Shown in pieces: positions 15,163-24,567 of a stretch of 46,251 nt of DNA (position 1 is its first letter; each line of letters opens with the position of its first letter). Source of the DNA: Devosia marina (lineage in GTDB: Bacteria > Pseudomonadota > Alphaproteobacteria > Rhizobiales > Devosiaceae); contig NZ_WQRF01000013.1 in NCBI RefSeq assembly GCF_009758415.1, forward strand, positions 1-46,251. The letters are read 5' to 3'. The position numbers and the translations under genes were made by a program. Below the pieces are notes generated by a model. The model made no database searches and was not told the origin of the DNA. It saw only the letters and a program-made list of their open reading frames with translations.

Positions 15163-16440
15163 CTAGTGCGTTGCAACAAGAGCGCGACCGAGCTTGGCGA
15201 GCCCTTCTTCGAGCAGTGCATCGGAAATGGTCAGTGGGCAGAGAATGCGGATGGTGTTGCCGTAGATGCCGCATGAGAGCAGCACGAGCCCATCGGCCAG
15301 CGCTGTCTGAATAACGCGTTTGGTGGTTGCGGCGTCGGGTTCGCCACTGTCGGTGACGATATCAAAAGCAATCATGGCCCCGGGACCGCGAATAGCCGAA
15401 ATGGGCACGCCGTCGTTGCGAAGAACCAGCTCTTCCAGCGCGCCACGGATGCTGGCACCAATCGTATCGGCGCGGGCCAACAGGCCTTCTTCGGCAATCA
15501 CATCGAGCACAGCCAGAGCGGCGGCACAGGCCAAGGGGCTGCCGGCATAGGTGCCGCCCAGGCCACCGGGTTCGGCGGCATCCATGATGTCAGCCCGCCC
15601 GATGACGCCCGAAAGGGGAAACCCACCCGCCAGGGATTTGGCGACAGTCAGCAGATCGGGTTCCACCCCGGAATGCTCGATGCCGAACATCTTGCCAGTG
15701 CGGGCAAAGCCGGTCTGGACTTCATCGGCGATCAGCACGATGCCATGGGTGTCGCAGGTCTGGCGCAATGCCTGCAACAGTTCGGTGGGGGCAGGCAGGA
15801 AGCCCCCTTCACCCTGTACAGGCTCGATAATGATGGCGGCCACATCAGTGGGCGCGATGTCGGCCCTAAACAATGTGTCGAGCGCGCGCAGCGTGTCAGC
15901 CACATTGACGCCATGGCTCGGTGCTGGGAATGGCAAGTGGTAAATGGCTGGTGGCGCGACACCGAATTTGACCTTGTAGGGGGCGACCTTGCCGGTCAGC
16001 GCCATGGTCAGCGTGGTACGACCATGAAAACCACCGCTAAAGGCGATCACGCCGGGCCGTCCGGTGGAAGCCCGGGCAATCTTGATGGCGTTCTCAACGG
16101 CCTCGGCTCCGGTGGAAAACAGCACTGACTTGGCTGGTGCGCTGAACGGTGCCAACCCATTGAGCCGCTCGCATAGCGCCACATAGGGTTCGTAGGGCAA
16201 GATCTGGAACGCAGTGTGGGTGAAGTGATCGAGTTGATCGCGCACCGCCGCCATCACCTTGGGGTGACGGTGACCCGTATTCAGCACCGCGATACCCCCC
16301 GCAAAATCGATATAGCGATTGCCTTCAATGTCCCAGATCTCCGAATTTTCAGCGCGCTGGGCATAGACCAGGAAGGCACTGGCGAGCCCGCGCGGGATGG
16401 CGGCGATGTGGCGGTCACGGAGATCGGAATTGTGAGACAT
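15163..16440 (-). CDS. gabT: 4-aminobutyrate aminotransferase
   Basis: A 425-residue class III PLP aminotransferase converting GABA and 2-oxoglutarate to succinate semialdehyde and glutamate. PLP-binding marks are STGAEAVENAIK at 109-120, FHGRTTLTM at 138-146, IADEVQTGFARTG at 237-249 and the Schiff-base Lys268 in VAKSLAGGFP. ATG 16440 is preferred over an in-frame GTG three codons upstream. PuuE and GabT are close relatives; the adjacent gabD and PuuD-like genes fit either. It is divergent from a LysR-type gene, which probably controls it. Confidence 0.9.
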   Translation of the reverse strand: MSHNSDLRDRHIAAIPRGLASAFLVYAQRAENSEIWDIEGNRYIDFAGGIAVLNTGHRHPKVMAAVRDQLDHFTHTAFQILPYEPYVALCERLNGLAPFSAPAKSVLFSTGAEAVENAIKIARASTGRPGVIAFSGGFHGRTTLTMALTGKVAPYKVKFGVAPPAIYHLPFPAPSHGVNVADTLRALDTLFRADIAPTDVAAIIIEPVQGEGGFLPAPTELLQALRQTCDTHGIVLIADEVQTGFARTGKMFGIEHSGVEPDLLTVAKSLAGGFPLSGVIGRADIMDAAEPGGLGGTYAGSPLACAAALAVLDVIAEEGLLARADTIGASIRGALEELVLRNDGVPISAIRGPGAMIAFDIVTDSGEPDAATTKRVIQTALADGLVLLSCGIYGNTIRILCPLTISDALLEEGLAKLGRALVATH

Positions 16441-16545
16441 GGGACGCACTCTGGGAGCAGGATCTGGTCCCCCATTGTTACCGTGCCGTTCATCACACCC
16501 GTAGCAGATTGATTTGCATACAGTGGTGCATTAGAGCTTCCACTC
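16441..16545. promoter_or_regulatory. Divergent gabT / LysR promoter region
   Basis: 105 bp between divergent starts. It contains TGCA-N8-TGCA at about 16515-16533 within an AT-richer patch, a layout compatible with a LysR-type binding site. The assignment rests on position and weak symmetry only. Confidence 0.35.
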
Positions 16546-17439
16546 ATGAATGCTGACGGATTCAACCTTCCCCCATTGATCATGCTGCGCGCCTTCGAAG
16601 CGGTGGCACGAATGGGCAGCATGCGTAAGGCAGCGGACGATATTGGCGTCAGCCACACAGTGGTCAGCCGCCATGTGCGTAATCTCGAGCATTGGATGGG
16701 TCAGAAGCTGGTGACGGCGACGCCTCGTGGGGTAGCGTTGACAGCAACTGGTGAAACGCTGTTCGCATCGGTTACCCGCGCCTTCCGGATCATTGCCAAC
16801 ACTACGGCTGAGCTGCGCCCCGCATCACCGCGTGCCGGTCTGCGTATCTGGTGCATGCCGGGACTGGCCACTCGCTGGTTGACGCCGCGCCTGTCGGATA
16901 TCGAGGCGGCAATGGGATCGGTCGAGATCAGTCTGCGGGCGATTGATCGCCTGCCCGACTTTGCCGCGCACGAGGCCGATCTCATGATCGGGTTTGGCCG
17001 TTTTGAGGACCTGCCGACTGGCGCCCGGCGACTGATCCTGCCGCGCATGTTTCCGGTCGCCAGTCCGGCATGGATTGCCAGCAATGGCGCACCAGCGGAT
17101 CTCTTGGCCCTGGCACAGGCCCCGCTGATCCATGAGGAAAGCCGCCAGCAATGGACGGACTGGTTTGAGGCGATGGGCACTAGGCTAAGCGCGCAATTGC
17201 GCGGGCCGCGCCTGTGGGACGCCAATCTGGGCTTTGACGCTGCACTGGCGGGCCAAGGTATTGCGCTGGTGACCCGACTAACGGCTGGCAGCGAGATCGA
17301 CGATGGCAGGCTGGTGGAAATCCTCGACAGCAAAGTGCGACTGGGCGGCTATTATCTGCTGGCGGCACCGCAGCGTCAGGGGGACCCCATGCTGATCCGG
17401 TTCGAGCGTTGGCTTGAGGACAACCTGCCGCGCGAGTGA
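16546..17439 (+). CDS. LysR-family regulator, GcvA-like
   Basis: A 297-residue regulator. The N-terminal winged helix-turn-helix (about 8-66) has LRAFEAVARMGSMRKAADDI and GVSHTVVSRHVRNLE. The C-terminal effector-binding domain begins near residue 95 (GLRIWCMPGLATRWLTPRL), the GcvA-type pattern. It is divergent from gabT with 105 bp between starts, the usual arrangement for a LysR protein controlling its neighbour. The effector is unknown; GABA or an intermediate of its catabolism is a reasonable inference. It could also act on the plus-strand PuuD and ABC genes downstream. Confidence 0.88.
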   Translation: MNADGFNLPPLIMLRAFEAVARMGSMRKAADDIGVSHTVVSRHVRNLEHWMGQKLVTATPRGVALTATGETLFASVTRAFRIIANTTAELRPASPRAGLRIWCMPGLATRWLTPRLSDIEAAMGSVEISLRAIDRLPDFAAHEADLMIGFGRFEDLPTGARRLILPRMFPVASPAWIASNGAPADLLALAQAPLIHEESRQQWTDWFEAMGTRLSAQLRGPRLWDANLGFDAALAGQGIALVTRLTAGSEIDDGRLVEILDSKVRLGGYYLLAAPQRQGDPMLIRFERWLEDNLPRE

Positions 17440-17582
17440 GCGTTGCGCACCTACGCGAGCGCGCATAATTTTGGGCCGCGAAGCGCCGCTGTCTAGAGCG
17501 TTTTCGACAATTGTCCTGCTTGACGCGACAGGGGAGCAACCCGACTTTAAAGGGGTCCTTGGTCAACAACACCCGTCCCATT

Positions 17583-18332
17583 ATGCCCAGCACCCGCAAA
17601 CCCGTTATCGGGGTCATTTCCTGCACCCGTACCGTCGAGGGCGAAGACGCCTATATCGTCAAAACCCGCTATGTGGATGCCCTGGCCAAGCATGCTGATG
17701 CGGTACCACTGATCTGCCCTGCCATCACGACGCGCGACGATGCGGACGCCATGCTTGCGCGGCTCAACGCCATTCTGTTGACCGGCAGCAACTCCAATAT
17801 CGAACCGCACCACTATGGAGCCGCCAGTGGGCGAGCGCCCTACGATCCAGGACGTGACACGATGTCGGCCCTGCTGAACAAGGCAGCGGTGGCGGCGGGC
17901 AAACCGGTGTTCGGGATTTGCCGGGGACTGCAGGAAATCAATGTGGCTCTGGGCGGTACCCTGGTGGACCAGCGGGACGGCGCAGAGCCGCCGGAATTGC
18001 CGCATCATGCGCCCGACGATGCGTCGCTTGAGCAGATGTTTGGCCATAGCCACCCCATTGACGTGGTGGCGGACACGCCCTTAGCTGCGATTACTGGCGA
18101 GCCGAAGCTCACCGTCAACAGCGTTCACTTCCAGACGATCGGGACACTGGGCGCCGGACTGGTGGTAAATGCGCGTGCTAAAGATGGCGTAGTGGAAGCG
18201 GTTTCCTCGGTCCAAGGACCGGCGAAAATCCTAGCGGTGCAATGGCATCCGGAGTGGCGACCAGAGACCCGGTCGCACGATCTGGCATTCTGGCAGGCGC
18301 TGGGCGAAATCACGCGCGACGACGCAATGTGA
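17583..18332 (+). CDS. puuD: Gamma-glutamyl-gamma-aminobutyrate hydrolase family protein (class I glutamine amidotransferase-like)
   Basis: A 249-residue peptidase C26 family hydrolase. PuuD releases glutamate and GABA from gamma-glutamyl-GABA in the glutamylated putrescine pathway. The catalytic triad is visible: Cys113 in GICRGLQEIN, and His222 with Glu224 in VQWHPEW. The start follows PVIGVISCTR and uses ATG 17583; a TTG at 17559 with AAAGGGG before it is an alternative. Linkage to gabT, gabD and a polyamine ABC transporter supports the role. No PuuA glutamine synthetase or PuuB oxidase is in the window, so the glutamylated route is incomplete here and the true substrate may differ. Confidence 0.8.
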   Translation: MPSTRKPVIGVISCTRTVEGEDAYIVKTRYVDALAKHADAVPLICPAITTRDDADAMLARLNAILLTGSNSNIEPHHYGAASGRAPYDPGRDTMSALLNKAAVAAGKPVFGICRGLQEINVALGGTLVDQRDGAEPPELPHHAPDDASLEQMFGHSHPIDVVADTPLAAITGEPKLTVNSVHFQTIGTLGAGLVVNARAKDGVVEAVSSVQGPAKILAVQWHPEWRPETRSHDLAFWQALGEITRDDAM

Positions 18333-18424
18333 TAAGAATTCATTATAGGCCGAATATTGATTAGGAATTGGACAGCGGCGCTGAAAGGCCTTTGATTATT
18401 GGCGTAAACCAACTTAGGCGATCC

Positions 18425-18898
18425 ATGACCGACAAGAAATTCTATCTTAAATTCGTCAAAGCCAACGTTCAGGGTATCATCACGCTTTATTGGGATAACG
18501 CGCCCAAGACCTGTGAAGCCCTGTGGAACGCGCTGGAAACGCCGATCCAGTGGGATGCGACCCACGCCATCTTTTCGGGTCCCGAAATCATGATGGGCCT
18601 GCCTGAGACCCACCGCACTTTCGATCCAACCGCCCTGCCGCCGGAAAACCAGACAGTGCTGCCCGAGCCGGGCGAACTGCTGTGGTTCTATCAGCCCAAG
18701 AACTTCTTCAAGATTGACCCCAGCGAATTCTGGGAAATTGGTATGTTCTACGGCGTTGGCGGCCGCACCTTTGGCCCCACGGGTTGGATTCCCTGCACTT
18801 ATATCGGCAAGATGACCGAAAATCTGGATGCTGTGGCGGAGCAGTGCCGCCTGATCCGGATCGAAGGCGCCAAGACCGTTGAACTGGGTCGCCTGTAG
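18425..18898 (+). CDS. DUF3830 family protein (cyclophilin-like), function unknown
   Basis: A 157-residue soluble protein without signal peptide. The opening KFYLKFVKANVQGIITLYWD leads to NAPKTCEALWNAL, the family hallmark, then ATHAIFSGPEIMM, PEPGELLWFYQP and a late MFYGVGGRTFGPTGW. DUF3830 proteins are thought to have a cyclophilin-like beta-barrel and are often encoded with ABC transporters. Here it stands directly before a polyamine-type binding protein and after a PuuD-like hydrolase. It may bind or isomerise a substrate of the pathway, but no reaction is known. ATG 18425 is chosen because the domain starts right after it. Confidence 0.75.
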   Translation: MTDKKFYLKFVKANVQGIITLYWDNAPKTCEALWNALETPIQWDATHAIFSGPEIMMGLPETHRTFDPTALPPENQTVLPEPGELLWFYQPKNFFKIDPSEFWEIGMFYGVGGRTFGPTGWIPCTYIGKMTENLDAVAEQCRLIRIEGAKTVELGRL

Positions 18899-19066
18899 AG
18901 ACGCTGGCCCAAATTGACTGGGTGGCGGCTGTTGCGTCACCGGTCGCCTCTTCGGGCCACAATACAATGACCTCGTCTCTCGACAGACCCGGGATGAGGT
19001 CCACTCCAGCGCCGGACACTCGCAGTACTGGCGCTGTCGCCATCAATTCAGCAAGGGAGACGACCA

Positions 19067-20101
19067 ATGAAAGCTATTCTCGGTACAACCGCTCTGAGCC
19101 TTTCGGTTCTGCTCGGCACCACCGCCTTCGCGCAGGACACCACCTTTACGATCAATTCGTTCGGTGGCGCCTATGAGACGGCCCATCGCGCCTGCATCAT
19201 CACCCCGTTCGAAGAAGAAACCGGTGTGAGCGTCAATGTTGTCACCGCTTACTCGGCAGATGCCTTTGCCCAGTTGCGCGCCCAGAAGGATGCGCCGCAG
19301 TTTGACGTGATCCACTTCTCGGGTGGCCAGGAAATCGTTGGCGCAGCTGAGGGGCTGCTGGCACCAATCGATGCGGCAAGCCTGGCCAATGCAGCAGACT
19401 TGTATGACTTCGCCAAGGCCAATCTGGCCAGGGGTGAGGGCCCGGCCTATTCGATTGCGGCCATCGGCATGATCTATAACACTGACGCTGTCTCGCCAGC
19501 GCCGACCCAGTGGACCGATCTGCTTAACCCCGAGTACAGCGAACATCTGGTTCTCACCGACATCTCCAATGGCTATGGCATGCTCGGCTTCCTGATGCTG
19601 AACCAGTCACAAGGCGGCGATCTGAACAACATCCAGCCCGGTCTTGATGCGGTTGCCAAGCTGCTTGAAGCGGGCGCGCTGATCGTGTCGACCTCGCCCG
19701 AAATCCAGCAGGAATTCGCGCAGAATGATGCGTGGATTGCCCCTTACGCTTCGGATTATGCGTTTACGCTTCGCAAGGCCGGTCTGCCATCGGGTTTCGC
19801 ACAGGGCGCTGAAGGTACACCAGCCAGCTTCATCACCACCAACGTCGTAGCCGGCCGTCCCAATACCGATCTGGCGCTGAAGTTCGTCGACATGTCGATC
19901 TCGCCAGAGGCACAGGAATGCTTTGCCGAGGCACTGCGCTACTCGCCCACCAACTCCAAGGCCGAACTGAGCGCTGAAGTCGCTGCTGACGTCGCCTATG
20001 GCGAAGAAGGTGTTGCCGGTCTGATCCGCTTTGATCCCGCCGTGATTGAAGCCAATCGCGCCGCGTGGGTTGAAGAGTGGAACAAGACGATCGCTCGCTA
20101 A
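19067..20101 (+). CDS. ABC transporter substrate-binding protein, PotD/spermidine-putrescine type
   Basis: A 344-residue periplasmic protein with a signal peptide (MKAILGTTALSLSVLLG to AFA, cleavage before QDTTF). The fold features of the polyamine-binding family are present: FTINSFGGAYETAHR near the start, FDVIHFSGGQEIVGA, GPAYSIAAIGMIYNTD and a C-terminal AAWVEEWNKTIAR. GGGAG-like GGGAG spacing upstream (AAGGGAGACGACCA) gives a strong start. Genes for two permeases and an ATPase follow. The ligand is likely a polyamine or related cation, but could be another amino compound. Abundant expression relative to the permeases is suggested by the hairpin after the stop. Confidence 0.87.
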   Translation: MKAILGTTALSLSVLLGTTAFAQDTTFTINSFGGAYETAHRACIITPFEEETGVSVNVVTAYSADAFAQLRAQKDAPQFDVIHFSGGQEIVGAAEGLLAPIDAASLANAADLYDFAKANLARGEGPAYSIAAIGMIYNTDAVSPAPTQWTDLLNPEYSEHLVLTDISNGYGMLGFLMLNQSQGGDLNNIQPGLDAVAKLLEAGALIVSTSPEIQQEFAQNDAWIAPYASDYAFTLRKAGLPSGFAQGAEGTPASFITTNVVAGRPNTDLALKFVDMSISPEAQECFAEALRYSPTNSKAELSAEVAADVAYGEEGVAGLIRFDPAVIEANRAAWVEEWNKTIAR

Positions 20102-20121
20102 GGCGGCCGATTAGCAGGGCG

Positions 20122-20165
20122 CTGCTCTGTTCCACTTGCCCCTGGGTGCAGCCGGAACAGGGCAG
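20122..20165 (+). terminator. Stem-loop between the binding-protein and permease genes
   Basis: CTGCTCTGTTCC pairs with GGAACAGGGCAG (12 positions, one G-U) around a 20-nt loop, 20 bp after the binding-protein stop. Such hairpins often protect the upstream message and allow only partial read-through to permease genes. No U-tract is seen. The remaining gap to 20400 holds no gene that I can support. Confidence 0.5.
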
Positions 20166-20399
20166 GGCCGTCCGCCCCCAGAAAGATCACGATAGCATTC
20201 CGGGCGCCACTTCTTTGCCGCCCGGACTGCGCAGTTCTCCAGCCCAAGATGGACAGACGACCTATTCAGCAATCTGTGGCCTAGCGGCGTCCTGAGCAAA
20301 AGGGCGCAATCTCATCGTTCGACTCGCGCGCCATGAAGTCTACACATAGATGGAATGTCCGATTTCGCTAAGCTGCGTGGAGCAAGGAAGACGCAACGC

Positions 20400-21221
20400 A
20401 TGAACGACCGCACAGAAAACTTGCTGCTGGCCTTGCCCGGAATTCTGCTGCTGGGCCTCGCCTTCTTCCTGCCGATCGCGCAGATGTTGCTGCTGAGCAT
20501 ATCCGGGCCTGAAGGTTTTACTCTGGCGCATTTCGTGCGTTTTCTGTCCGACCCCTACTATCTCAACATCCTGTGGCGCACGGTGCGGCTATCGGTGCTG
20601 ATCACCGTGATCTGCGCGCTGATCGGGTTTCCGCTGGCCTATATCATGACCAAGGTTGGTCCCAAGCTACGGTTGGGGCTGGTGGTGATCGTGATCCTGC
20701 CGCTGATGACCAGCGTCGTGGTGCGCACCTTTGGCTGGATGGTATTGCTCAGCCGCAGCGGCATAGTCCCCGAACTGTTGCGTGATACGGGCCTGGTGGG
20801 CCGCACCTTCGCCCTGATGCAGACCGAAGCCGCCATCGTGATCGGCATGGTGCAGGTGCTGCTGCCGTTCATGACATTGTCCATTCTGGGCGTGCTCACC
20901 CGCATTGACGGGAAGCTCGAAGAGGCCGCCCGCACTATGGGATGCTCCTTCCTGCAGACGATCCGCACGGTGGTGCTGCCGCTGGCGCTGCCCGGTATTG
21001 TTGCCGGATCGCTGCTTTGCTTTACGCTGTCGGCCAGCTCGTTCGTTACCCCCAACCTGCTCGGTGGCACCCGCATTCAGGTCCTGGCCGCCTCGATTTA
21101 CAAGTCCGTTACGGCGACGCCGGACTGGCCCTTTGCGGCGGCGCAGGCCGTCATCCTGTTCGTCGGCATCCTGCTGGTGCTGGTTCCCTATATCAAACTC
21201 ACGGGAGCCAAGCATGGTTAG
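20400..21221 (+). CDS. ABC transporter permease, PotB type
   Basis: A 273-residue inner-membrane permease with six helices. It carries the cytoplasmic EAA loop (LEEAARTMGCSFLQTIRTVV, about 177-196) that contacts the ATPase. LLALPGILLLGLAFFLPIAQ is the first helix. ATG 20400 follows AAGGAAG at good distance; the in-frame ATG at 20355 lacks a comparable site. It is the first of two permeases, and its 3' end overlaps the next by 8 bp. Confidence 0.9.
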   Translation: MNDRTENLLLALPGILLLGLAFFLPIAQMLLLSISGPEGFTLAHFVRFLSDPYYLNILWRTVRLSVLITVICALIGFPLAYIMTKVGPKLRLGLVVIVILPLMTSVVVRTFGWMVLLSRSGIVPELLRDTGLVGRTFALMQTEAAIVIGMVQVLLPFMTLSILGVLTRIDGKLEEAARTMGCSFLQTIRTVVLPLALPGIVAGSLLCFTLSASSFVTPNLLGGTRIQVLAASIYKSVTATPDWPFAAAQAVILFVGILLVLVPYIKLTGAKHG

Positions 21222-22017
21222 GGCTGTTCCGGGCTGGCTGCATATTGTCGGCATTATCTTCGTCGCGCTGACCGCACTCATTCTGTTGGCGCCGCTGATC
21301 GTGGTGATCGGGGTGTCAGTATCGGAAAGCCAGTTCATCGCGTTCCCGCCCAATGGGTTGAGCCTGCGCTGGTATCAGGAAGTGTTGTCGTCTAACGCCT
21401 ATCTCAACGCAGCCTGGATCAGCATCCAGATCGCCTTGCTGGTCACCCTGATGGCCACGGCCATCGGCGGTGCGGCGGCCATCGCCATTCATCGCCGGCA
21501 ATTGCCGTTCTCGGATACGCTGGCCACGGTATTCCTGTCGCCGCTAGTGCTGCCCACCATTATCTACGCCATCGGCATGCTGATGTTCTGGAGTTCGGTG
21601 TTCGGACCGGTCACGCCGCTTACGCTGGCGCTCAGTCATACGGCGATCGCGCTGCCCTATGTGGTGCGTACCACGCTGGCGGTGCTGGCGGAGTCGGACC
21701 CCTATCTCGAAGAGGCCGCACGCACCATGGGTGCGAACCGTCTGCAGCGGCTGTGGTTCGTGGTGGTGCCTCAGTGTTTTCCGGGCCTGGCTGCCGGGGC
21801 GTTCTTCGCCTTCAATATCTCGTTTGACGAAGCCGTGCTGTCGCTGTTCCTGCGGGGGCCGACGCTGACGACCCTACCGGTGCAGATCTACAGCCAGCTG
21901 GAGTTCTCGCCCGACCCATCGGTGGCCGCCGTGTCCACCATCATGATTGCCTTGACCATTGTGCTGATCTTCGTGATCGACAGGATGCTGGGCCTCACCC
22001 GTTTCGCGAGCGCTTGA
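21214..22017 (+). CDS. ABC transporter permease, PotC type
   Basis: A 267-residue permease with six helices, pairing with the preceding one. It has the EAA loop LEEAARTMGANRLQRLWFVV in the third quarter and the family stretch FAFNISFDEAVLSLFLRGP, typical of PotC-like subunits. It starts within the end of the previous gene (8-bp overlap) and stops 3 bp before the ATPase gene, so all three are translated from one message. Confidence 0.9.
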   Translation: MVRAVPGWLHIVGIIFVALTALILLAPLIVVIGVSVSESQFIAFPPNGLSLRWYQEVLSSNAYLNAAWISIQIALLVTLMATAIGGAAAIAIHRRQLPFSDTLATVFLSPLVLPTIIYAIGMLMFWSSVFGPVTPLTLALSHTAIALPYVVRTTLAVLAESDPYLEEAARTMGANRLQRLWFVVVPQCFPGLAAGAFFAFNISFDEAVLSLFLRGPTLTTLPVQIYSQLEFSPDPSVAAVSTIMIALTIVLIFVIDRMLGLTRFASA

Positions 22018-22020
22018 CCC

Positions 22021-23064
22021 ATGGCTAATGTTCGACTGACCGATATCCGCAAATCCTTTGCCAAGACCCAGGTGCTGCACGGCATCTCGCTGGACATCGC
22101 CTCGGGTGAGTTCATCTCGCTGCTGGGCTCCTCAGGCTGTGGCAAGACCACACTGCTGCGCATGGTCGCCGGGCTGGAAAGCGTCACGGCTGGCGGCATC
22201 GAAATCGATGACCGCGACGTCACTAGCCTGCCACCCGAAAAGCGCGACATCGCCATGATGTTTCAGTCTTATGCGCTGTTGCCGCATCTCAGCGTCAGCG
22301 AGAACGTGCGGTTCCCACTGCGCATGCGCGGCATCGGTAGTCGTGAGGAGCAGCAGGAAAAGGTCGCCGCCGCGCTCGAGACCGTGCAGTTGGGCCATTT
22401 GAGCGAGCGCAAGCCACGCCAGCTCTCGGGCGGCCAGCAGCAGCGTGTGGCGCTGGCGCGCGCCATTGTCTCCCAGCCCAAGGTGCTGCTGCTCGATGAA
22501 CCATTGAGTAACCTCGATGCCCGCTTGCGCGAAGACATGCAGGTGGAACTGATCGAGATCCATCAGCGGCTGGGCCTGACGACGATCTTTGTGACCCACG
22601 ATCAGGAAGAGGCGCTGAGCCTGTCGGACAGGATCGTGCTGCTCAATGCGGGACGAGTGGAACAACAGGGCACGCCAGACGAGATTTACAACCAGCCCGC
22701 TACCAGCTTTGCATCGAATTTCATCGGCTCGGCCAATCTGGTGCCCGTCGAAATCACCGATAGTGCACAGGGCCCCGTTGCGAAGTTAGAGGACGGGCAG
22801 GTGCTGCATCTTGACCCGAACGAAGCCATCCGCGGCAAGGCTACGCTGGCGCTACGGCAGGAAGACCTGACTCTGAGCGCGAACGGCATGGGCCTCAAGG
22901 CCAAGGTGCGCACCCGCGTGTTTCTGGGCGCGCGTAATCGCTACGTCATGAGCCTCGCGGGCCATCCGCTGCGTGCATTAACTGCCAATGATCTCGACTT
23001 CGCCAATGGCCAGGAGATCGCGCTGGCTATTGATCCGGCACGCATCCGTGTAATAGCCGACTGA
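22021..23064 (+). CDS. ABC transporter ATPase, PotA type
   Basis: A 347-residue ATPase powering uptake through the two permeases. Walker A is GSSGCGKT at 36-43, followed by a Q-loop (MMFQSYALLPH), signature LSGGQQQR, Walker B VLLLDEP and the switch His in FVTHDQEEA. The C-terminal third (about 235-347) is a TOBE-type regulatory domain (FIGSANLVPVEI, LALRQEDLTL). All catalytic motifs are intact. The gene lies in the same run as the aldehyde dehydrogenase, 22 bp downstream, tying transport to catabolism. Confidence 0.93.
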   Translation: MANVRLTDIRKSFAKTQVLHGISLDIASGEFISLLGSSGCGKTTLLRMVAGLESVTAGGIEIDDRDVTSLPPEKRDIAMMFQSYALLPHLSVSENVRFPLRMRGIGSREEQQEKVAAALETVQLGHLSERKPRQLSGGQQQRVALARAIVSQPKVLLLDEPLSNLDARLREDMQVELIEIHQRLGLTTIFVTHDQEEALSLSDRIVLLNAGRVEQQGTPDEIYNQPATSFASNFIGSANLVPVEITDSAQGPVAKLEDGQVLHLDPNEAIRGKATLALRQEDLTLSANGMGLKAKVRTRVFLGARNRYVMSLAGHPLRALTANDLDFANGQEIALAIDPARIRVIAD

Positions 23065-23086
23065 CCCTCTTATCGGAATTTGCATC

Positions 23087-24517
23087 ATGAGTTTTGAAAC
23101 ACGCCTTTTTATCAATGGCGACTACGTTCAGGGTCAGGGCCCGGCGCTCGCGAGCCATGAACCCGCGACCGGCAAGGTGCTCGCTGAAGTCGCGTCGGCG
23201 GACCGCGCCCAGGTCGATGCGGCTGTTTCCAGCGCCCATGCAGCCTTCGCGAAATGGAGCCAGACCACGCCCAAGGAGCGCAGTCTGGCACTACTGCGCA
23301 TTGCTGACGCCATTGAGGCGCGCTCGCACAGTCTGGCCGATGTGGAATCGGTCAACGCCGGCAAACCTTGGCGCTATGTGCAGGCGGGCGAGTTGGCCAA
23401 TGTTGCCGACGTGTTTCGGTTCTTCGGCACGGCGGTGCGCAATGTACCGGGGACAGCAGCGAACGGTTTCCGCTCAAGCCGACACACCAGCATGATGCGC
23501 CGCGATCCGCTGGGCGTGATTGCCTCGATTGCGCCGTGGAATTATCCGCTGCTGATGGCTGCTTGGAAAATCGCTCCAGCCGTTGCCGCCGGCAATGCCG
23601 TGGTGATCAAGCCATCGGAAAACACCCCGCTGAGCCTGTTGTTGCTGGCGTCGATCCTGGCCGAATTCCTGCCGCCAGGCGTCGTCAATGTGGTGTGTGG
23701 TGATGGCCCTGAAGTGGGCCAGACACTGATTACCCATCCACTGGTGCGCATGATCTCGCTGACAGGCGATGTGCGTACCGGGCGCGCGGTCCTAAAGGCT
23801 GCCGCTGGAGAAAGCATCAAGCGCACCCATCTTGAACTGGGTGGCAAGGCCCCGCTGATCGTGTGTGCCGATGCGGATATCGACAGGCTGGTGGAAACGC
23901 TGCGCGAAGCCAGCTTCTACAATGCCGGGCAGGACTGTACGGCGGCCTGCCGGATCTTTGTTGACAAGTCCATCGTCCAGGAGGTGACCGACAAGCTCTC
24001 GGGAATGATCGACTCTCTGGTTTATGGCGCGCCCGAACGCAATGATGTCGAGTTTGGCCCATTGATCACCGGGTCGCAGCGCGACCGCGTCGCCGGTTTT
24101 GTAGAGCGGGCGCGCGCCGATGGCGCCGACATCGTGGCTGGCGGCGCGACACCGGATCAGCCGGGCTATTACTACCAGCCAACGCTGGTAGCGGCGCCGA
24201 TCGAGGCTGAAATCGTGCAGAAGGAAGTGTTCGGGCCGGTGCTGTCCGTCACCGCATTCGACGAGCCAGCCACGGCGCTGGAATGGGCCAATGCCTCTGA
24301 ATACGGTCTGGCTTCGTCGGTGTGGTCACGCGACAGCGTGCAGGCGATGAACATCGCCAATGCGCTGCAATACGGTATCACCTGGATTAACACTCATGGT
24401 GTATTCGCAACCGAAATGCCCCATGGGGGCATGAAGAATTCGGGCTATGGCTCCGATCTCTCCATGCAGTCTCTGATGGACTACACGCAGGTACGCCACA
24501 TCATGGTTGCCTCCTAG
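23087..24517 (+). CDS. patD: Gamma-aminobutyraldehyde dehydrogenase
   Basis: A 476-residue NAD-dependent aldehyde dehydrogenase. The PatD/YdcW-type signature NAGQDCTAACRI contains the nucleophile Cys284. Glu250 is in LELGGKAP and the cofactor region APWNYPLLMAAWK lies at 149-161. It would oxidise 4-aminobutanal, the product of putrescine transamination or oxidation, to GABA, which gabT and gabD then process. It follows the ABC ATPase by 22 bp. Substrate preference among amino-aldehydes cannot be fixed from sequence, but the match to the PatD active-site loop is close. Confidence 0.87.
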   Translation: MSFETRLFINGDYVQGQGPALASHEPATGKVLAEVASADRAQVDAAVSSAHAAFAKWSQTTPKERSLALLRIADAIEARSHSLADVESVNAGKPWRYVQAGELANVADVFRFFGTAVRNVPGTAANGFRSSRHTSMMRRDPLGVIASIAPWNYPLLMAAWKIAPAVAAGNAVVIKPSENTPLSLLLLASILAEFLPPGVVNVVCGDGPEVGQTLITHPLVRMISLTGDVRTGRAVLKAAAGESIKRTHLELGGKAPLIVCADADIDRLVETLREASFYNAGQDCTAACRIFVDKSIVQEVTDKLSGMIDSLVYGAPERNDVEFGPLITGSQRDRVAGFVERARADGADIVAGGATPDQPGYYYQPTLVAAPIEAEIVQKEVFGPVLSVTAFDEPATALEWANASEYGLASSVWSRDSVQAMNIANALQYGITWINTHGVFATEMPHGGMKNSGYGSDLSMQSLMDYTQVRHIMVAS

Positions 24518-24567
24518 CTCGCTGAAAAAGGCGCGCAGGGATGGGTAAATCTGATAGAGGAAGCGCC

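Noticed and set aside
20905..21213. An upstream extension of the second polyamine permease frame
   Set aside because: It overlaps the first permease gene in another frame and is Arg/Pro-rich. The true start is ATG 21214 at the coupling overlap.
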